From contig DHHM01000024.1 of NCBI GenBank assembly GCA_002403305.1, forward strand, positions 1 to 53,881: 53,881 nucleotides of DNA. Direction: 5' to 3'. Each line of letters starts with the position of its first letter. Within the stretch, counting starts at the first letter, position 1. A program made the translations under genes and the position numbers. This DNA is from Bacteroidales bacterium UBA4772. GTDB lineage: Bacteria > Bacteroidota > Bacteroidia > Bacteroidales > VadinHA17. Below the pieces are notes generated by a model. It was not told the origin of the DNA. It did not search any database and worked only from the letters and a program-made list of their open reading frames with translations. Shown here piece by piece: positions 16,768 to 26,061 of the stretch.

Positions 16768-18780
16768 TTCACTACCGCCCATTGTCTTCTCTATCAGCTC
16801 ATCATCTGCCACTGACGGCATAGTGACCACCAGTCCGGGTGTACGTTCCATCTCCCTGGTTATTGCAGCCACGGCTCCGCTGTTCCTCGCCCAGCTGCGG
16901 CGTGCCAGCCCGTTGGTTACATCCCACATGAGCATGCTCTGCAGGCGGCGCGATGCATCCGGCGTGCCGTCGAGCACCATCCCGAAACCCCCGTTTATCA
17001 CCTCTCCCCAGCCGACACCTCCGCCGTTATGGAGTGAAACCCAGGTGGCGCCGCGGAAGGAGTCGCCGATCACATTCTGCACCGCCATGTCCGCGGTGAA
17101 GCGTGACCCGTCATAGATATTCGCGGTCTCCCTGAAGGGCGAGTCGGTGCCCGACACGTCATGATGATCGCGTCCGATGACTATGGGAGCACTGACGTCC
17201 CCGGCAGCAACCGCCTCGTTGAACGCCTCGGCTATCCGTGTCCTGCCACGTGCATCGGCATAGAGGATGCGTGCCTGCGAGCCCACCACCAGCCGGTTGT
17301 GGCCGGCCTCACGTATCCAGTGAATATTGTCAGACAACTGCTGCCGGATATCATCGGGAGAATCATTGAGGAGCCTCTCCAGCGTTGCGGCAGCAATGGC
17401 ATCCGTTCTTGCCAGGTCAGCAGGATCACCCGAGCAGCAGACCCACCTGAAGGGCCCGAAGCCGTAGTCAAAGCAGATGGGGCCCATGATATCCTCAACA
17501 TAGGAGGGGTAACGGAAACCTCCCCTGCCATCCGTAATCTCGGCCCCTGCACGTGAAGACTCAAGGAGAAAGGCATTACCGTAATCGAAGAAATATGTTC
17601 CGTTTGAAGTATGCCTGTTGATGGCATCAACCTGACGGCGCAGCGAGGCCTGCACCAGGCTGCGAAACCTTTCGGGGTCCTCTGCCATCATCCGGTTGGA
17701 CTCATCAAAGGTCAGGCCGACAGGATAATATCCGCCTGACCACGGATTGTGCAGCGATGTCTGGTCAGAACCGATGTCAGCCCACAGACCCTCCTCTGCA
17801 AACTTCTCCCACAGCTCCACAATGTTGCCGTGATATGCCAGTGAAACCACCTCGCCCGACCGGCAGGCTGCCCTTGCGCGTTCAGCCATGTGAGAAAGGT
17901 CATCGTGCACCTCATCAACCCAACCCTGGGCATAGCGTGTCTCAATGGCCTTGCGGTTCACCTCGGCAATGACCGAGACTACCCCTGCTATATTACCGGC
18001 CTTAGGTTGAGCACCCGACATGCCTCCCAGTCCTGATGAGATGAACAGCCTGCTTTGCCGTGTGGTATCATCAGCCGGCTTAAGGCGGCGGGCGGCGTTC
18101 AGCAGGGTGATGGTGGTACCGTGGACTATCCCCTGGGGTCCTATGTACATATATGAGCCTGCGGTCATCTGTCCGTACTGCGACACCCCCAGGGCGTTAA
18201 ACCTCTCCCAGTGATCCTGCGATGAGTAGTTGGGGATGACCATCCCGTTGGTGACCACCACCCTCGGAGCATCGGGATGCGAAGGGAACAGTCCCAGGGG
18301 ATGACCGGAATACATTACAAGCGTCTGGCTGTCGGTCATCTCTGAAAGGTACTTCATGGTGAGCCTGTACTGTGCCCAGTTCTGGAAAACGGCACCGTTG
18401 CCCCCGTATGTTATCAGCTCGTGGGGGTGCTGTGCCACCCGCGGATCGAGGTTATTGGTGATCATCAGCATGATCGCGGCGGCGTGAACCGACCTGTGAG
18501 GGTACTCACTGAGGGGCCTCGCCTTCATCTCATACGAAGGTCTGTAACGGTACATGTAGATACGACCGTAATCACGCAGCTCAGCAGCGAACTCCGGAGC
18601 CAGCACATCGTGTAACTGCGGGGAGAAATACCTCAGCGCATTACGCAGGGCTAGCCTTTTCTCTTCAGCTGTAAGCACGTCACGCCGCCGCGGTGCATGG
18701 TTGACAGCCGGATCATAAGGCTGCAATTCTGGCAGTGAGACGGGAATGCCCCGGGATACCTCTTTTTTAAAATTGTCCAT
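16759..18780 (-). CDS. hutU: Urocanate hydratase
   Basis: Cytoplasmic NAD-dependent enzyme of 673 aa for step two of histidine breakdown, urocanate to imidazolonepropionate. Conserved blocks include ITYGGNGAVFQNWAQ near 125, SQYGQMTAGSYMYIGPQGI near 200, ISSGLGGMSGAQPKAG near 248 and VSLHNGGGVGWGEVINGG near 605. The length fits the long form seen in Bacteroidota. The other hut genes are not in the window. A promoter lies just upstream. The last two codons and stop lie in a heptamer repeat. Confidence 0.93.
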   Translation of the reverse strand: MDNFKKEVSRGIPVSLPELQPYDPAVNHAPRRRDVLTAEEKRLALRNALRYFSPQLHDVLAPEFAAELRDYGRIYMYRYRPSYEMKARPLSEYPHRSVHAAAIMLMITNNLDPRVAQHPHELITYGGNGAVFQNWAQYRLTMKYLSEMTDSQTLVMYSGHPLGLFPSHPDAPRVVVTNGMVIPNYSSQDHWERFNALGVSQYGQMTAGSYMYIGPQGIVHGTTITLLNAARRLKPADDTTRQSRLFISSGLGGMSGAQPKAGNIAGVVSVIAEVNRKAIETRYAQGWVDEVHDDLSHMAERARAACRSGEVVSLAYHGNIVELWEKFAEEGLWADIGSDQTSLHNPWSGGYYPVGLTFDESNRMMAEDPERFRSLVQASLRRQVDAINRHTSNGTYFFDYGNAFLLESSRAGAEITDGRGGFRYPSYVEDIMGPICFDYGFGPFRWVCCSGDPADLARTDAIAAATLERLLNDSPDDIRQQLSDNIHWIREAGHNRLVVGSQARILYADARGRTRIAEAFNEAVAAGDVSAPIVIGRDHHDVSGTDSPFRETANIYDGSRFTADMAVQNVIGDSFRGATWVSLHNGGGVGWGEVINGGFGMVLDGTPDASRRLQSMLMWDVTNGLARRSWARNSGAVAAITREMERTPGLVVTMPSVADDELIEKTMGGSEKN

Positions 18781-18799
18781 GACATTGCATTATTCCTGA

Positions 18800-18831
18800 C
18801 AAACTTACACAAAAACTGCTGACCTCAGCAA
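18800..18831 (-). promoter_or_regulatory. hutU promoter (-33 TTG, -7 TAAGTTTG)
   Basis: On the minus strand TTG (18831-18829), 21 bases, then TAAGTTTG (18807-18800), 20 bases before the hutU ATG. Good match to the Bacteroidota consensus. Confidence 0.55.
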
Positions 18832-18857
18832 GGATAAAAACAACCCACGGTCACGGC

Positions 18858-18916
18858 CGCATTTTAAACAGGAAAGATAATAAAATGCGCAGAGACGCCT
18901 GCTAAAACGTCTCTGC
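18858..18916 (-). terminator. Two back-to-back hairpins after the zinc-ribbon gene
   Basis: GCAGAGACG (18889-18897) pairs perfectly with CGTCTCTGC (18908-18916), and CGCATTTTA (18858-18866) pairs with TAAAATGCG (18881-18889). The two stems touch. On the minus strand the first is followed by the T-rich ATTTTATT arm of the second, which suits a terminator for the operon ending at 18941. Confidence 0.5.
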
Positions 18917-18940
18917 TAAAGTCATCAAAAAGTATGTTGT

Positions 18941-19705
18941 CTATTGCTGTTCGCCTACGATCTCGTCATCCACAAGAATGCGTCCGCAATACTCGCAGAC
19001 GATGATCTTCTTCCTCGATTTGATGTCGAGCTGACGCTGCGGGGGTATCTGGTTGAAACAGCCGCCGCAGGCATCTCTCTGAACTGAGACTACTGCCAGC
19101 CCGTTGCGGGCATTGATGCGTATGCGCTTATATGCCGTCAGAAGCCTCTCCTCAATACTGGTCTGCAGCTCCGTGGATTTCTCCTCCAGCTGCTCCTCCT
19201 CCTTCTGCGTGTCACGGGTAATATCATCAAGCTCTGACTTCTTCCCCTCCAGGTCGCGCTTTCTCTCGTCGAGTGCTGTCTGAGCCTCTTCCAAAACTGC
19301 CTTCTTATCTTCAATCTGAGCGGCAAACTCACGTATCTTCTTGTTGCAGAGCTCTATCTCCAGCGTCTGAAACTCTATCTCCTTGGAGAGAGAGTCATAT
19401 TCGCGGTTGTTGCGGACATTATTCTGCTGCTCTTCGTATTTCTTTATCAGAGCCTGAGAATTGGTGATCTCCGTATTTTTCCCCACCGAAGCCTTATCGA
19501 GCTCGGCGATCTCGTTCCCGAGATTACCAATCCTGGTCTCCAACCCTTCCACTTCATCTTCAAGATCCTGCACCTCCAGTGGCAGCTCGCCCCTAAGGGT
19601 TCTTATCTTATCTATCTCTGAATCAACAAGCTGAAGTGAATACAAAGCTCTCAGTTTTTCCTCTATTGTCAGTTCGGTCTCAGCTGTTTTGTTTTGTTTT
19701 GTCAT
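18941..19705 (-). CDS. Coiled-coil protein with C-terminal C4 zinc ribbon
   Basis: Cytoplasmic protein of 254 aa. Residues about 40-185 are a long charged coiled coil rich in E, K, L and Q. The end is a zinc ribbon with C213/C216 (ACGGC) and C237/C240 (CEYC). This matches the widespread zinc-ribbon/coiled-coil family (CT398-like) with proposed nucleic-acid or sigma-factor binding; its function in Bacteroidota is not established. It is the last gene of the minus-strand run, 89 bases after the Nif3 gene. Confidence 0.8.
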   Translation of the reverse strand: MTKQNKTAETELTIEEKLRALYSLQLVDSEIDKIRTLRGELPLEVQDLEDEVEGLETRIGNLGNEIAELDKASVGKNTEITNSQALIKKYEEQQNNVRNNREYDSLSKEIEFQTLEIELCNKKIREFAAQIEDKKAVLEEAQTALDERKRDLEGKKSELDDITRDTQKEEEQLEEKSTELQTSIEERLLTAYKRIRINARNGLAVVSVQRDACGGCFNQIPPQRQLDIKSRKKIIVCEYCGRILVDDEIVGEQQ

Positions 19706-19794
19706 AGTATGATATTAATTTATAAAGTACGACAGCACCCGCATGGTGACAGCATTATTGAGTTTTTGTGCTTGCATAATACGCGGGTCTCATA

Positions 19795-20892
19795 TTACTG
19801 GTAGAAATTTATCGGATTCGTTTTTGTTTCTGAAAAGCGGAGTGCAAAGTTAGGAAATTTTTTCTGAATCAGGTTGTGAAGCAGCTCAGGAGAAAATTTT
19901 TCACTCTCATAGTGACCGATGTCAGCTACCAGCATTGAGCGTGGTGCTTCGGCGAAGGCATGGTACTTTATGTCCGCGGTGAGGAAAGCGTCGGCGCCGG
20001 CGTGGGCAGCGGCACCGATATATTCAGAGCCTGACCCTCCGCAGAGGGCCACCGTTGACAGTGACCGTTGCAGGTCACCGCTGTAGCGTATCGCCGGTAT
20101 GCCTGTCAGCTGCTTCAGCCGTTCAAGCAGCTCCTCTCCCGGCAGCGGGAGTGGCAGTCGCCCGATGGCGCCGGCGCCGTTGAACCCGTTCTGCAGGGCT
20201 ATGATGTCATAGGCCACCTCTTCGTACGGATGAGCTTCAAGAAGAGCGCTGACGCAAATGCGAACCAGATATGACGGCACCACCACCTCTATCCGCACCT
20301 CCGGCTCCGCATGATCTGTCCCAACCTCTCCGGCAAACGGCTCTGCTCCCTCGCCGGCACGGAAGGTGCCCTCCCCGGTCACATTGAAGCTGCAGCGGTC
20401 ATAATTACCCGTCACCCCTGCCCCGGCAGCAAAGAGAGCGTCCCTCACCACCTGCGCATGCTCCTGCGGAACGAAGGTGACGATCTTGGAGAGCCTCCCC
20501 TCAAGGGGCACCAGCACCCTGATATCCTCCAGCCCGATCTTCTCGGCGAGGATGTGACTAACGCCGCCGGCACTGTTGTCAAGGCTGGTGTGTGCAGAGT
20601 AGACTGCAATATCATTTCTTATGGCTGCGGCAACGGACCGCTGCACATCATTGCCATTGATAAGGTGCCTGAGCGGCTTGAAGATGAGCGGATGATGCGA
20701 GACAACCAGGTTACAGCCTGCTGCTGCTGCCTCCTCCATCACCCCGGGAGTCACGTCAACGGTGAGCAGAACGGAGGAGACCGGTGCAGAAGGGTCTCCC
20801 ACCTGCAGTCCGCTGTTGTCATAACTTTCCTGAAAGGCAGGAGGGATCAGCTCCTCAAACCATTGTACAAATTCTCCGAGAGTGACGGCCAT
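19795..20892 (-). CDS. Nif3-like dinuclear metal centre hexameric protein
   Basis: Cytoplasmic Nif3/YbgI family protein of 365 aa. It is the long form, with a PII-like insert (about 125-235) between the two Nif3 halves. Metal-ligand motifs are VVSHHPLIF near 64, SAHTSLDN near 100 and the late DIGHYESE near 328. Often labelled GTP cyclohydrolase I type 2, but the biochemical role is uncertain. It begins 4 bases after the MerR gene stop, so they are probably coupled. Confidence 0.88.
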   Translation of the reverse strand: MAVTLGEFVQWFEELIPPAFQESYDNSGLQVGDPSAPVSSVLLTVDVTPGVMEEAAAAGCNLVVSHHPLIFKPLRHLINGNDVQRSVAAAIRNDIAVYSAHTSLDNSAGGVSHILAEKIGLEDIRVLVPLEGRLSKIVTFVPQEHAQVVRDALFAAGAGVTGNYDRCSFNVTGEGTFRAGEGAEPFAGEVGTDHAEPEVRIEVVVPSYLVRICVSALLEAHPYEEVAYDIIALQNGFNGAGAIGRLPLPLPGEELLERLKQLTGIPAIRYSGDLQRSLSTVALCGGSGSEYIGAAAHAGADAFLTADIKYHAFAEAPRSMLVADIGHYESEKFSPELLHNLIQKKFPNFALRFSETKTNPINFYQ

Positions 20893-20896
20893 GATA

Positions 20897-21235
20897 TCAT
20901 TCTATTTCATCCCTGATGCTGACGAGCATCTCCCTGATATTTCTCAGGCTGTCGGCTATCTCAAGGCGGTAATCGGTCTCTTCACGGTTATGCTTCAGGT
21001 AGCGTCTTGCCCCCTCGATGGTCATACCCTTATCCCTGAGCAGGTGGTGTATCACCCGCAGGTTTTTTATGTCCTCCTGCATGAAGAGCCTGTTGCCTTT
21101 GTTGTTCTTCTTGGGCCGCAGGATGTCGAACTCCTTCTCCCAGAAGCGGATGGTGGAGACGGGTTCGGAAAACATCTCGGAGACCTCTCCTATCTGATAA
21201 TAGAGCTTTTCTGTTTTCTTTTCCCTGTAAGGCAT
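20897..21235 (-). CDS. MerR family transcriptional regulator
   Basis: Protein of 112 aa with a MerR-type winged helix (about 10-80; YYQIGEVSEMF, STIRFWEKEF) and a short helical tail. No metal-binding cysteines or separate effector domain follow, so it does not look like a classic metal sensor. It lies 15 bases after the upstream M23 gene and 4 bases before Nif3. Target unknown. Confidence 0.88.
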   Translation of the reverse strand: MPYREKKTEKLYYQIGEVSEMFSEPVSTIRFWEKEFDILRPKKNNKGNRLFMQEDIKNLRVIHHLLRDKGMTIEGARRYLKHNREETDYRLEIADSLRNIREMLVSIRDEIE

Positions 21236-21250
21236 CGTGTGAATGATAAA

Positions 21251-22222
21251 TCAGTCGAAGGTCTGTCCGCTCTTGCTTGAGATCTCGAGCATACGGTCAT
21301 ATTCATCAGGGGTAAGATCATTGAAATAATATAGGGCCGGATCAACGTGCCGGCCATTGAGCTTAACCTCATAGTGCAGGTGAGGTGCGACGGAGAGGCC
21401 AGTGTTTCCAACGAAGCCGATAACGTCACCTCGCCTTACCTTCTGCCCTGCCCTGACATTGAAGCTGTTGAGATGGGCATAGACAGTCTGATATCCAAAT
21501 CCGTGATTGAGGACGACATGATTGCCGTAACCGCGCCGGGTTGACTTTACGGCATCGACAGTGCCGTTGCCCGTGGCATAAACCTCTGTGCCTGTAGGTG
21601 CCGTAAAGTCCATGCCTGAATGGAACTTCACGATCTTGTAGATGGGATGAATCCTGTAACCGAAGCCCGAGGCGGTGCGCTTCAGGTCTTTGTTGGAGAG
21701 AGGCTGGATCGCGGGTATGCTGCTGAGCATCTCCTCCTTCTCCCTGGCATATGCAATCAGCTCATCAAACGACTGTGACTGGATGTAGATCTTCTTCCTT
21801 ATATTGTCAAGCCGCTTGGCTGTCTCAATTATAAGCTCGGAGTTTGTGAATCCCTCCAGCTCAACATAACGGTTGGAGCCTCCTGTGCCACCCTGCCTGT
21901 AGGAGGAAGGCACAGGCTCTGCCTCAAAGATGGTCCTGTAGAGGTTGTCATCCGTCTCCTCCAGATGACTGAGCACCTTCTCAACATTCTCCATCTCCCT
22001 GTTCATCAACTCATACTGGAGAGTAAGCTGCTCTATCTCCCTCTTCAGGGCCTTCTCCTGCGGGGAGTCAAAGACAAAGGCAAAGATGAAACCGTAGATG
22101 CCGGCCAGGAACAGTGAAGCTATAAAATAGCCGAAGAGCCTGAGGAAGGTCTCTTTTAGTCCCAGCCTTATCCTGTCAAAGCTGAGGGTTTCATGATTGA
22201 ACTTATACTTTGTCTTTGGCAT
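21251..22222 (-). CDS. M23 (LytM-type) peptidase, membrane-anchored, copy A
   Basis: Envelope protein of 323 aa. One membrane helix (about 29-51) is followed by a coiled coil (about 53-92) and a C-terminal M23 domain. All catalytic residues are present: H201 and D205 (HSGMDF), H250 (YAHLN), H281 and H283 (HLHYE). It probably cuts cross-linked peptidoglycan peptides in the periplasm or regulates an amidase. It has its own strong promoter and is paralogous to the next gene upstream, with ligands at identical positions. Confidence 0.9.
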   Translation of the reverse strand: MPKTKYKFNHETLSFDRIRLGLKETFLRLFGYFIASLFLAGIYGFIFAFVFDSPQEKALKREIEQLTLQYELMNREMENVEKVLSHLEETDDNLYRTIFEAEPVPSSYRQGGTGGSNRYVELEGFTNSELIIETAKRLDNIRKKIYIQSQSFDELIAYAREKEEMLSSIPAIQPLSNKDLKRTASGFGYRIHPIYKIVKFHSGMDFTAPTGTEVYATGNGTVDAVKSTRRGYGNHVVLNHGFGYQTVYAHLNSFNVRAGQKVRRGDVIGFVGNTGLSVAPHLHYEVKLNGRHVDPALYYFNDLTPDEYDRMLEISSKSGQTFD

Positions 22223-22250
22223 CTGTTACGGTAGCAACCTGAATGCCCTG

Positions 22251-22281
22251 CAAACATAAGAAATATTAAGGAAAATGCAAA
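22251..22281 (-). promoter_or_regulatory. Promoter of M23 copy A (TTTG-N19-TATGTTTG)
   Basis: Minus strand TTTG (22281-22278), exactly 19 bases, TATGTTTG (22258-22251), then about 28 bases to the ATG. The best consensus match in the window. Confidence 0.7.
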
Positions 22282-22323
22282 TACTCCGTCTTAAACGGAA
22301 AAAGCATTTATTCGCTGTTTTTC

Positions 22324-23280
22324 TTACGGTCTGGTCAGGAAATCCAGCATCCTGTAATACTCCTCTTCCGTCAGGCTGTCTTCAAAATACCAGAGGGGGT
22401 TCACATGTTCCCCGAAGAGATCAATCTGATAGTGCAGATGCGGTCCTGATGATACCCCGGTGTTTCCCGAAATGGCTATCTGGTCACCGCGGGTAACCTT
22501 GTCACCCCTTTTGACCCTGCATTCGCTCAGGTGTCCGTAGATGGTACGGTAGCCATAACCGTGGTCTATCACCACCTTGATACCAAACCCGTCATGATCA
22601 TTCCCGGCATAATATACTGTGCCTGCACCCGTGGCATGCACCTCCGTGCCTATCGGACAGCGGAAGTCCTGTCCGAAATGCCATCGTGGCGACCCCAGCA
22701 CCGGATGCTTCTCCCGGAACTTCAGCCCGTCGCCAAGCCTGATATTTACCTCCACCGGCCTGATGTAGGGAAGGTGGGCCCACATCTCCTTCCACTCCTC
22801 AGCCCTCTCCGTCAGCTCTGTCAGGGAGTTGTACTGGATATTGGTCTGGGTCCTGAGATCTTCAAACTTCGACCTGACTGCCATCATCATGTCACTGTTC
22901 ATATAACCGGTAAGGTCTCCGAATTTAAATGTACCTCCGGAGCCCCCTTCAGAAATATCCTCGGGAATCATTTCGAGGTCGAGTATAGCCCTGTACGAAC
23001 TGTTGTCACTCGCACGAAGGTCGGCAATGGTTGCGGAAGAGTAATCGATCTTTCTTTCCAGAAGAGAGTAGCTGAGCTTCATCTCTTCTATCTTCTGAGT
23101 AAGCAATTCCTCCTTGGGATCACCTGCAATGCGATGAAAGATAAATGCATAAACGACTGTCAGTGCAACAGATACACCAAACCAAAGCATGAAACGAAGG
23201 AGTTTCTCACTCCATCGCCGCCTATGCTGCAGGTACTGCAGGTTCGATGCATCAAATACGTAGTTCTTCCTTCTCGGCAT
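22324..23280 (-). CDS. M23 (LytM-type) peptidase, membrane-anchored, copy B
   Basis: Paralogue of copy A, 318 aa, with the same layout: membrane helix about 30-48, coiled coil about 55-92, M23 domain from about 170. Ligands H201, D205 (HFGQDF), H250 (YGHLS), H281 and H283 (HLHYQ) fall at exactly the same residue numbers as in copy A. It is the first gene of the minus-strand run and divergent from alaS. The two copies have clearly diverged, so they probably have separate jobs in wall remodelling. Confidence 0.9.
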   Translation of the reverse strand: MPRRKNYVFDASNLQYLQHRRRWSEKLLRFMLWFGVSVALTVVYAFIFHRIAGDPKEELLTQKIEEMKLSYSLLERKIDYSSATIADLRASDNSSYRAILDLEMIPEDISEGGSGGTFKFGDLTGYMNSDMMMAVRSKFEDLRTQTNIQYNSLTELTERAEEWKEMWAHLPYIRPVEVNIRLGDGLKFREKHPVLGSPRWHFGQDFRCPIGTEVHATGAGTVYYAGNDHDGFGIKVVIDHGYGYRTIYGHLSECRVKRGDKVTRGDQIAISGNTGVSSGPHLHYQIDLFGEHVNPLWYFEDSLTEEEYYRMLDFLTRP

Positions 23281-23322
23281 CAGCAGATCAATGGTTTGCC
23301 ATTAAAATGGATTGCTAACTGA

Positions 23323-23353
23323 CAAACGTAAAATAAATAAATTAATTTTACAA
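23323..23353 (-). promoter_or_regulatory. Promoter of M23 copy B (TTG, TACGTTTG)
   Basis: Minus strand TTG (23353-23351), 20 bases, TACGTTTG (23330-23323), 43 bases before the ATG. It lies in the divergent gap with alaS. Confidence 0.6.
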
Positions 23354-23395
23354 GCCCGAAAAATAAAGAAAAATCGCACAGGGTGCGGAGTCAGG

Positions 23396-26029
23396 ATGAA
23401 GGCAAACGATATCAGGGAGGAATTCCTCAGTTTTTTCCGTTCAAAAGAACACAGGATAGTGCCGTCGGCACCGATGGTCATCAGGAATGATCCCACGCTG
23501 ATGTTCACCAATGCAGGCATGAACCAGTTCAAGGATATCTTCCTGGGCAACCAGCCTGCCGTTTACAGGCGGGTCGCCAACTCACAGAAGTGTCTGCGGG
23601 TGTCGGGAAAACACAATGATCTGGAGGAGGTAGGCCTTGACACCTATCACCATACCATGTTCGAGATGCTCGGCAACTGGTCTTTCGGCGACTACTTTAA
23701 GAAGGAGGCCATTGAATGGGCATGGGAGTTCCTCACTGACGTGATGGGCATTCCTGTGGAAAGGATCTATGCCACTGTCTTTGAAGGCGACGCTGAACAG
23801 GATGTGCCGAGGGACGAGGAGGCAGCCGGCTACTGGAAGAGCTGTTTTAAGGGTGCCGGGAACCACATTATAGACGGATCCAAAAAAGACAACTTCTGGG
23901 AGATGGGCGATACCGGACCATGTGGCCCCTGCTCGGAGATACATGTAGACCTGAGAAGTGACAGTGAGCGTGCAGAGAGACCTGGCCATCTCATGGTGAA
24001 CACGGGACACCCCCTGGTGATAGAGATATGGAACCTCGTCTTCATTCAATACAACCGCCGGGCTGGCGGCGAGCTGGAGTTGCTCCCCGAAAAACACGTT
24101 GACACGGGAATGGGTTTTGAACGTCTCTGTATGGTCATACAGAACAAAAAGTCAAATTATGATACTGACATCTTCCAGCCTCTCATAGCCGCCTCCGCCA
24201 GGGTGACCGGCAAACCATACGGCGAGAATAACGAATGGGACACAGCCCACAGGGTCATCGCCGATCATCTGCGCACGGTGGCATTTTCCGTTGCCGACGG
24301 GCAGCTTCCGTCAAACAACAAGGCCGGTTATGTCATCAGAAGGATATTGAGGCGTGCCGTCAGATACGGCTACACCTCCCTTGGCATGAGAGATCCTTTT
24401 ATACATACCCTGCTGCCAACTCTTACAGAGACAATGGGCGGCCACTACCCCGAGCTGGCGGCACAGGGCGAAATCATCACCAGGGTCATCCGCGAAGAGG
24501 AGCAGTCATTCCTCCGTACACTGGGCAAAGGGCTCAGGATGATAGAACGGAGGGTGGAGACCCTTAGACAGAGTGGGGAGACCCTTTTCCCGGGCAGTGA
24601 TGCGTTTGAACTGTTTGACACCTACGGTTTCCCGGTGGACCTCACGCAGCTCATCCTAAGGGAGAACGGCATGACCCTTGATGAGAAGGCCTTCAGTGCC
24701 GAACTCAATGCCCAGAAGAGCAGGTCAAGGAATGATGCTGCGGTCTCGGCAGGGGACTGGGTGGTGCTGGAGGATGCGGATAGTACCCTCTTCACCGGGT
24801 ATGACCGCACGGAAGACAACGTCCATATCGCCCGATACCGCAAGGTAAGCTCACGGGGAAAGGAGAATGTGCAACTGGTATTCGACCGCACACCCTTCTA
24901 CGCCGAGTCGGGAGGACAGACAGGCGACAAGGGATACATAGCCTCCGGAGATGAGAAGATCTTGATCACCGACACTGTCAGGGAGAATAACCTTATCATA
25001 CATATTGCAGGGCAGCTGCCAAAAAACCCGTCAGCCAGCTTCAGCGCCGTTGTCGACAGCAGCGCAAGACGTGATACTGCCCGCAACCACACAGCCACCC
25101 ACCTGATGCACCACGCCCTGCGCGAGGTGCTCGGCAACCATGTAGAACAGAAGGGATCTCTGGTGACACCGGAGAGGCTGAGGTTCGACTTCAGCCACTT
25201 CAGGCAGGTGACCCCGGAAGAGCTTTCTGCTGTAGAGCAGAGGGTAAATGAGATGATAATGAATAACATCCCCTCGGAGGTGCACGATGATACACCTGTT
25301 GATGAGGCGCTGGCCATGGGAGCCCTGGCCCTCTTCGGAGAGAAGTACGGGGAAAAGGTGAGAGTCGTCTCCTTTGGCGACTCCGTGGAGCTGTGCGGCG
25401 GCACCCACGTACCTGATACAGGCGCCATTGGGCTCTTCAAGATAATATCCGAGAGCGCCGTAGCCGCAGGTGTACGGCGCATAGAGGCAGTCACCGGCAG
25501 TGGCGCGCTGGCGTACCTCAATGAGAAACTGAGCAAATTGAATGAGATAACGGCGATGCTCAGAAGCACCGGGGACCCTGCCTCCAACATCTCAAGGTTA
25601 CTGGCAGAAAACAGCTCCCTGAGACAAACTGTCGAGAGGATGCAGCAGTCTGCGGCAGCCGAGGCGGGAAAGAAGCTGGCTGCCGAAGCAGTGACTGCCG
25701 GCAGCTGCCGTATATATTCCGGTCTGCTTGCCGCCACACCGGCCGAGATGCTGAGAAACATCGCTCACCAGATCAGGGAGTCTGACAGCAGCAGCATCAT
25801 CATAATAGGATCTGCTGATGAAGGCAAGGCCTCGCTGGTTATCGGGCTGGGTGACAAGGCAGCAGGGACAACAGGCCTCAATGCCGTTGAGATGATAAAG
25901 GCCGTGGCCGCTGATATCAGCGGTGGCGGCGGCGGTCAGCCCCTCCTTGCTACTGCCGGAGGGAAGAAACCCGGCGGCCTCGGCGATGCCATCGCCAAAG
26001 CGGTGGAGATGGTCAGAAAAGTGCTGTAA
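23396..26029 (+). CDS. alaS: Alanine--tRNA ligase
   Basis: Cytoplasmic class II aminoacyl-tRNA synthetase of 877 aa. The catalytic core opens with FRSKEHRIVPSAP and TNAGMNQFKD. The editing domain carries the zinc ligands HTATH (near 565) and CGGTH (near 668). The C-Ala domain ends with GGGGGQPLLATAGGKKP. I chose ATG 23396 (MKANDIREEFLSFF) because this is the normal AlaS N-terminus; the frame from 23312 would add 28 unrelated lysine-rich residues. Confidence 0.97.
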   Translation: MKANDIREEFLSFFRSKEHRIVPSAPMVIRNDPTLMFTNAGMNQFKDIFLGNQPAVYRRVANSQKCLRVSGKHNDLEEVGLDTYHHTMFEMLGNWSFGDYFKKEAIEWAWEFLTDVMGIPVERIYATVFEGDAEQDVPRDEEAAGYWKSCFKGAGNHIIDGSKKDNFWEMGDTGPCGPCSEIHVDLRSDSERAERPGHLMVNTGHPLVIEIWNLVFIQYNRRAGGELELLPEKHVDTGMGFERLCMVIQNKKSNYDTDIFQPLIAASARVTGKPYGENNEWDTAHRVIADHLRTVAFSVADGQLPSNNKAGYVIRRILRRAVRYGYTSLGMRDPFIHTLLPTLTETMGGHYPELAAQGEIITRVIREEEQSFLRTLGKGLRMIERRVETLRQSGETLFPGSDAFELFDTYGFPVDLTQLILRENGMTLDEKAFSAELNAQKSRSRNDAAVSAGDWVVLEDADSTLFTGYDRTEDNVHIARYRKVSSRGKENVQLVFDRTPFYAESGGQTGDKGYIASGDEKILITDTVRENNLIIHIAGQLPKNPSASFSAVVDSSARRDTARNHTATHLMHHALREVLGNHVEQKGSLVTPERLRFDFSHFRQVTPEELSAVEQRVNEMIMNNIPSEVHDDTPVDEALAMGALALFGEKYGEKVRVVSFGDSVELCGGTHVPDTGAIGLFKIISESAVAAGVRRIEAVTGSGALAYLNEKLSKLNEITAMLRSTGDPASNISRLLAENSSLRQTVERMQQSAAAEAGKKLAAEAVTAGSCRIYSGLLAATPAEMLRNIAHQIRESDSSSIIIIGSADEGKASLVIGLGDKAAGTTGLNAVEMIKAVAADISGGGGGQPLLATAGGKKPGGLGDAIAKAVEMVRKVL

Positions 26030-26044
26030 GAGACCTGAATTTTA

Positions 26045-26052
26045 TACCTTTG
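26045..26052 (+). promoter_or_regulatory. -7 box TACCTTTG before the DUF6452 gene
   Basis: Perfect TAnnTTTG, with a weak CTG -33 element 18 bases upstream (26024-26026). The ATG of the lipoprotein gene is 10 bases further on. Confidence 0.45.
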
Positions 26053-26061
26053 ACAATCGTA

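Noticed and set aside
16759..18780. A full histidine-utilisation operon
   Set aside because: Only hutU is found; neighbours are ispF and an unrelated zinc-ribbon gene.
24898..25761. 287-codon minus-strand frame inside alaS
   Set aside because: Serine-rich, low-complexity translation opposite the conserved AlaS editing domain; a codon-bias shadow.
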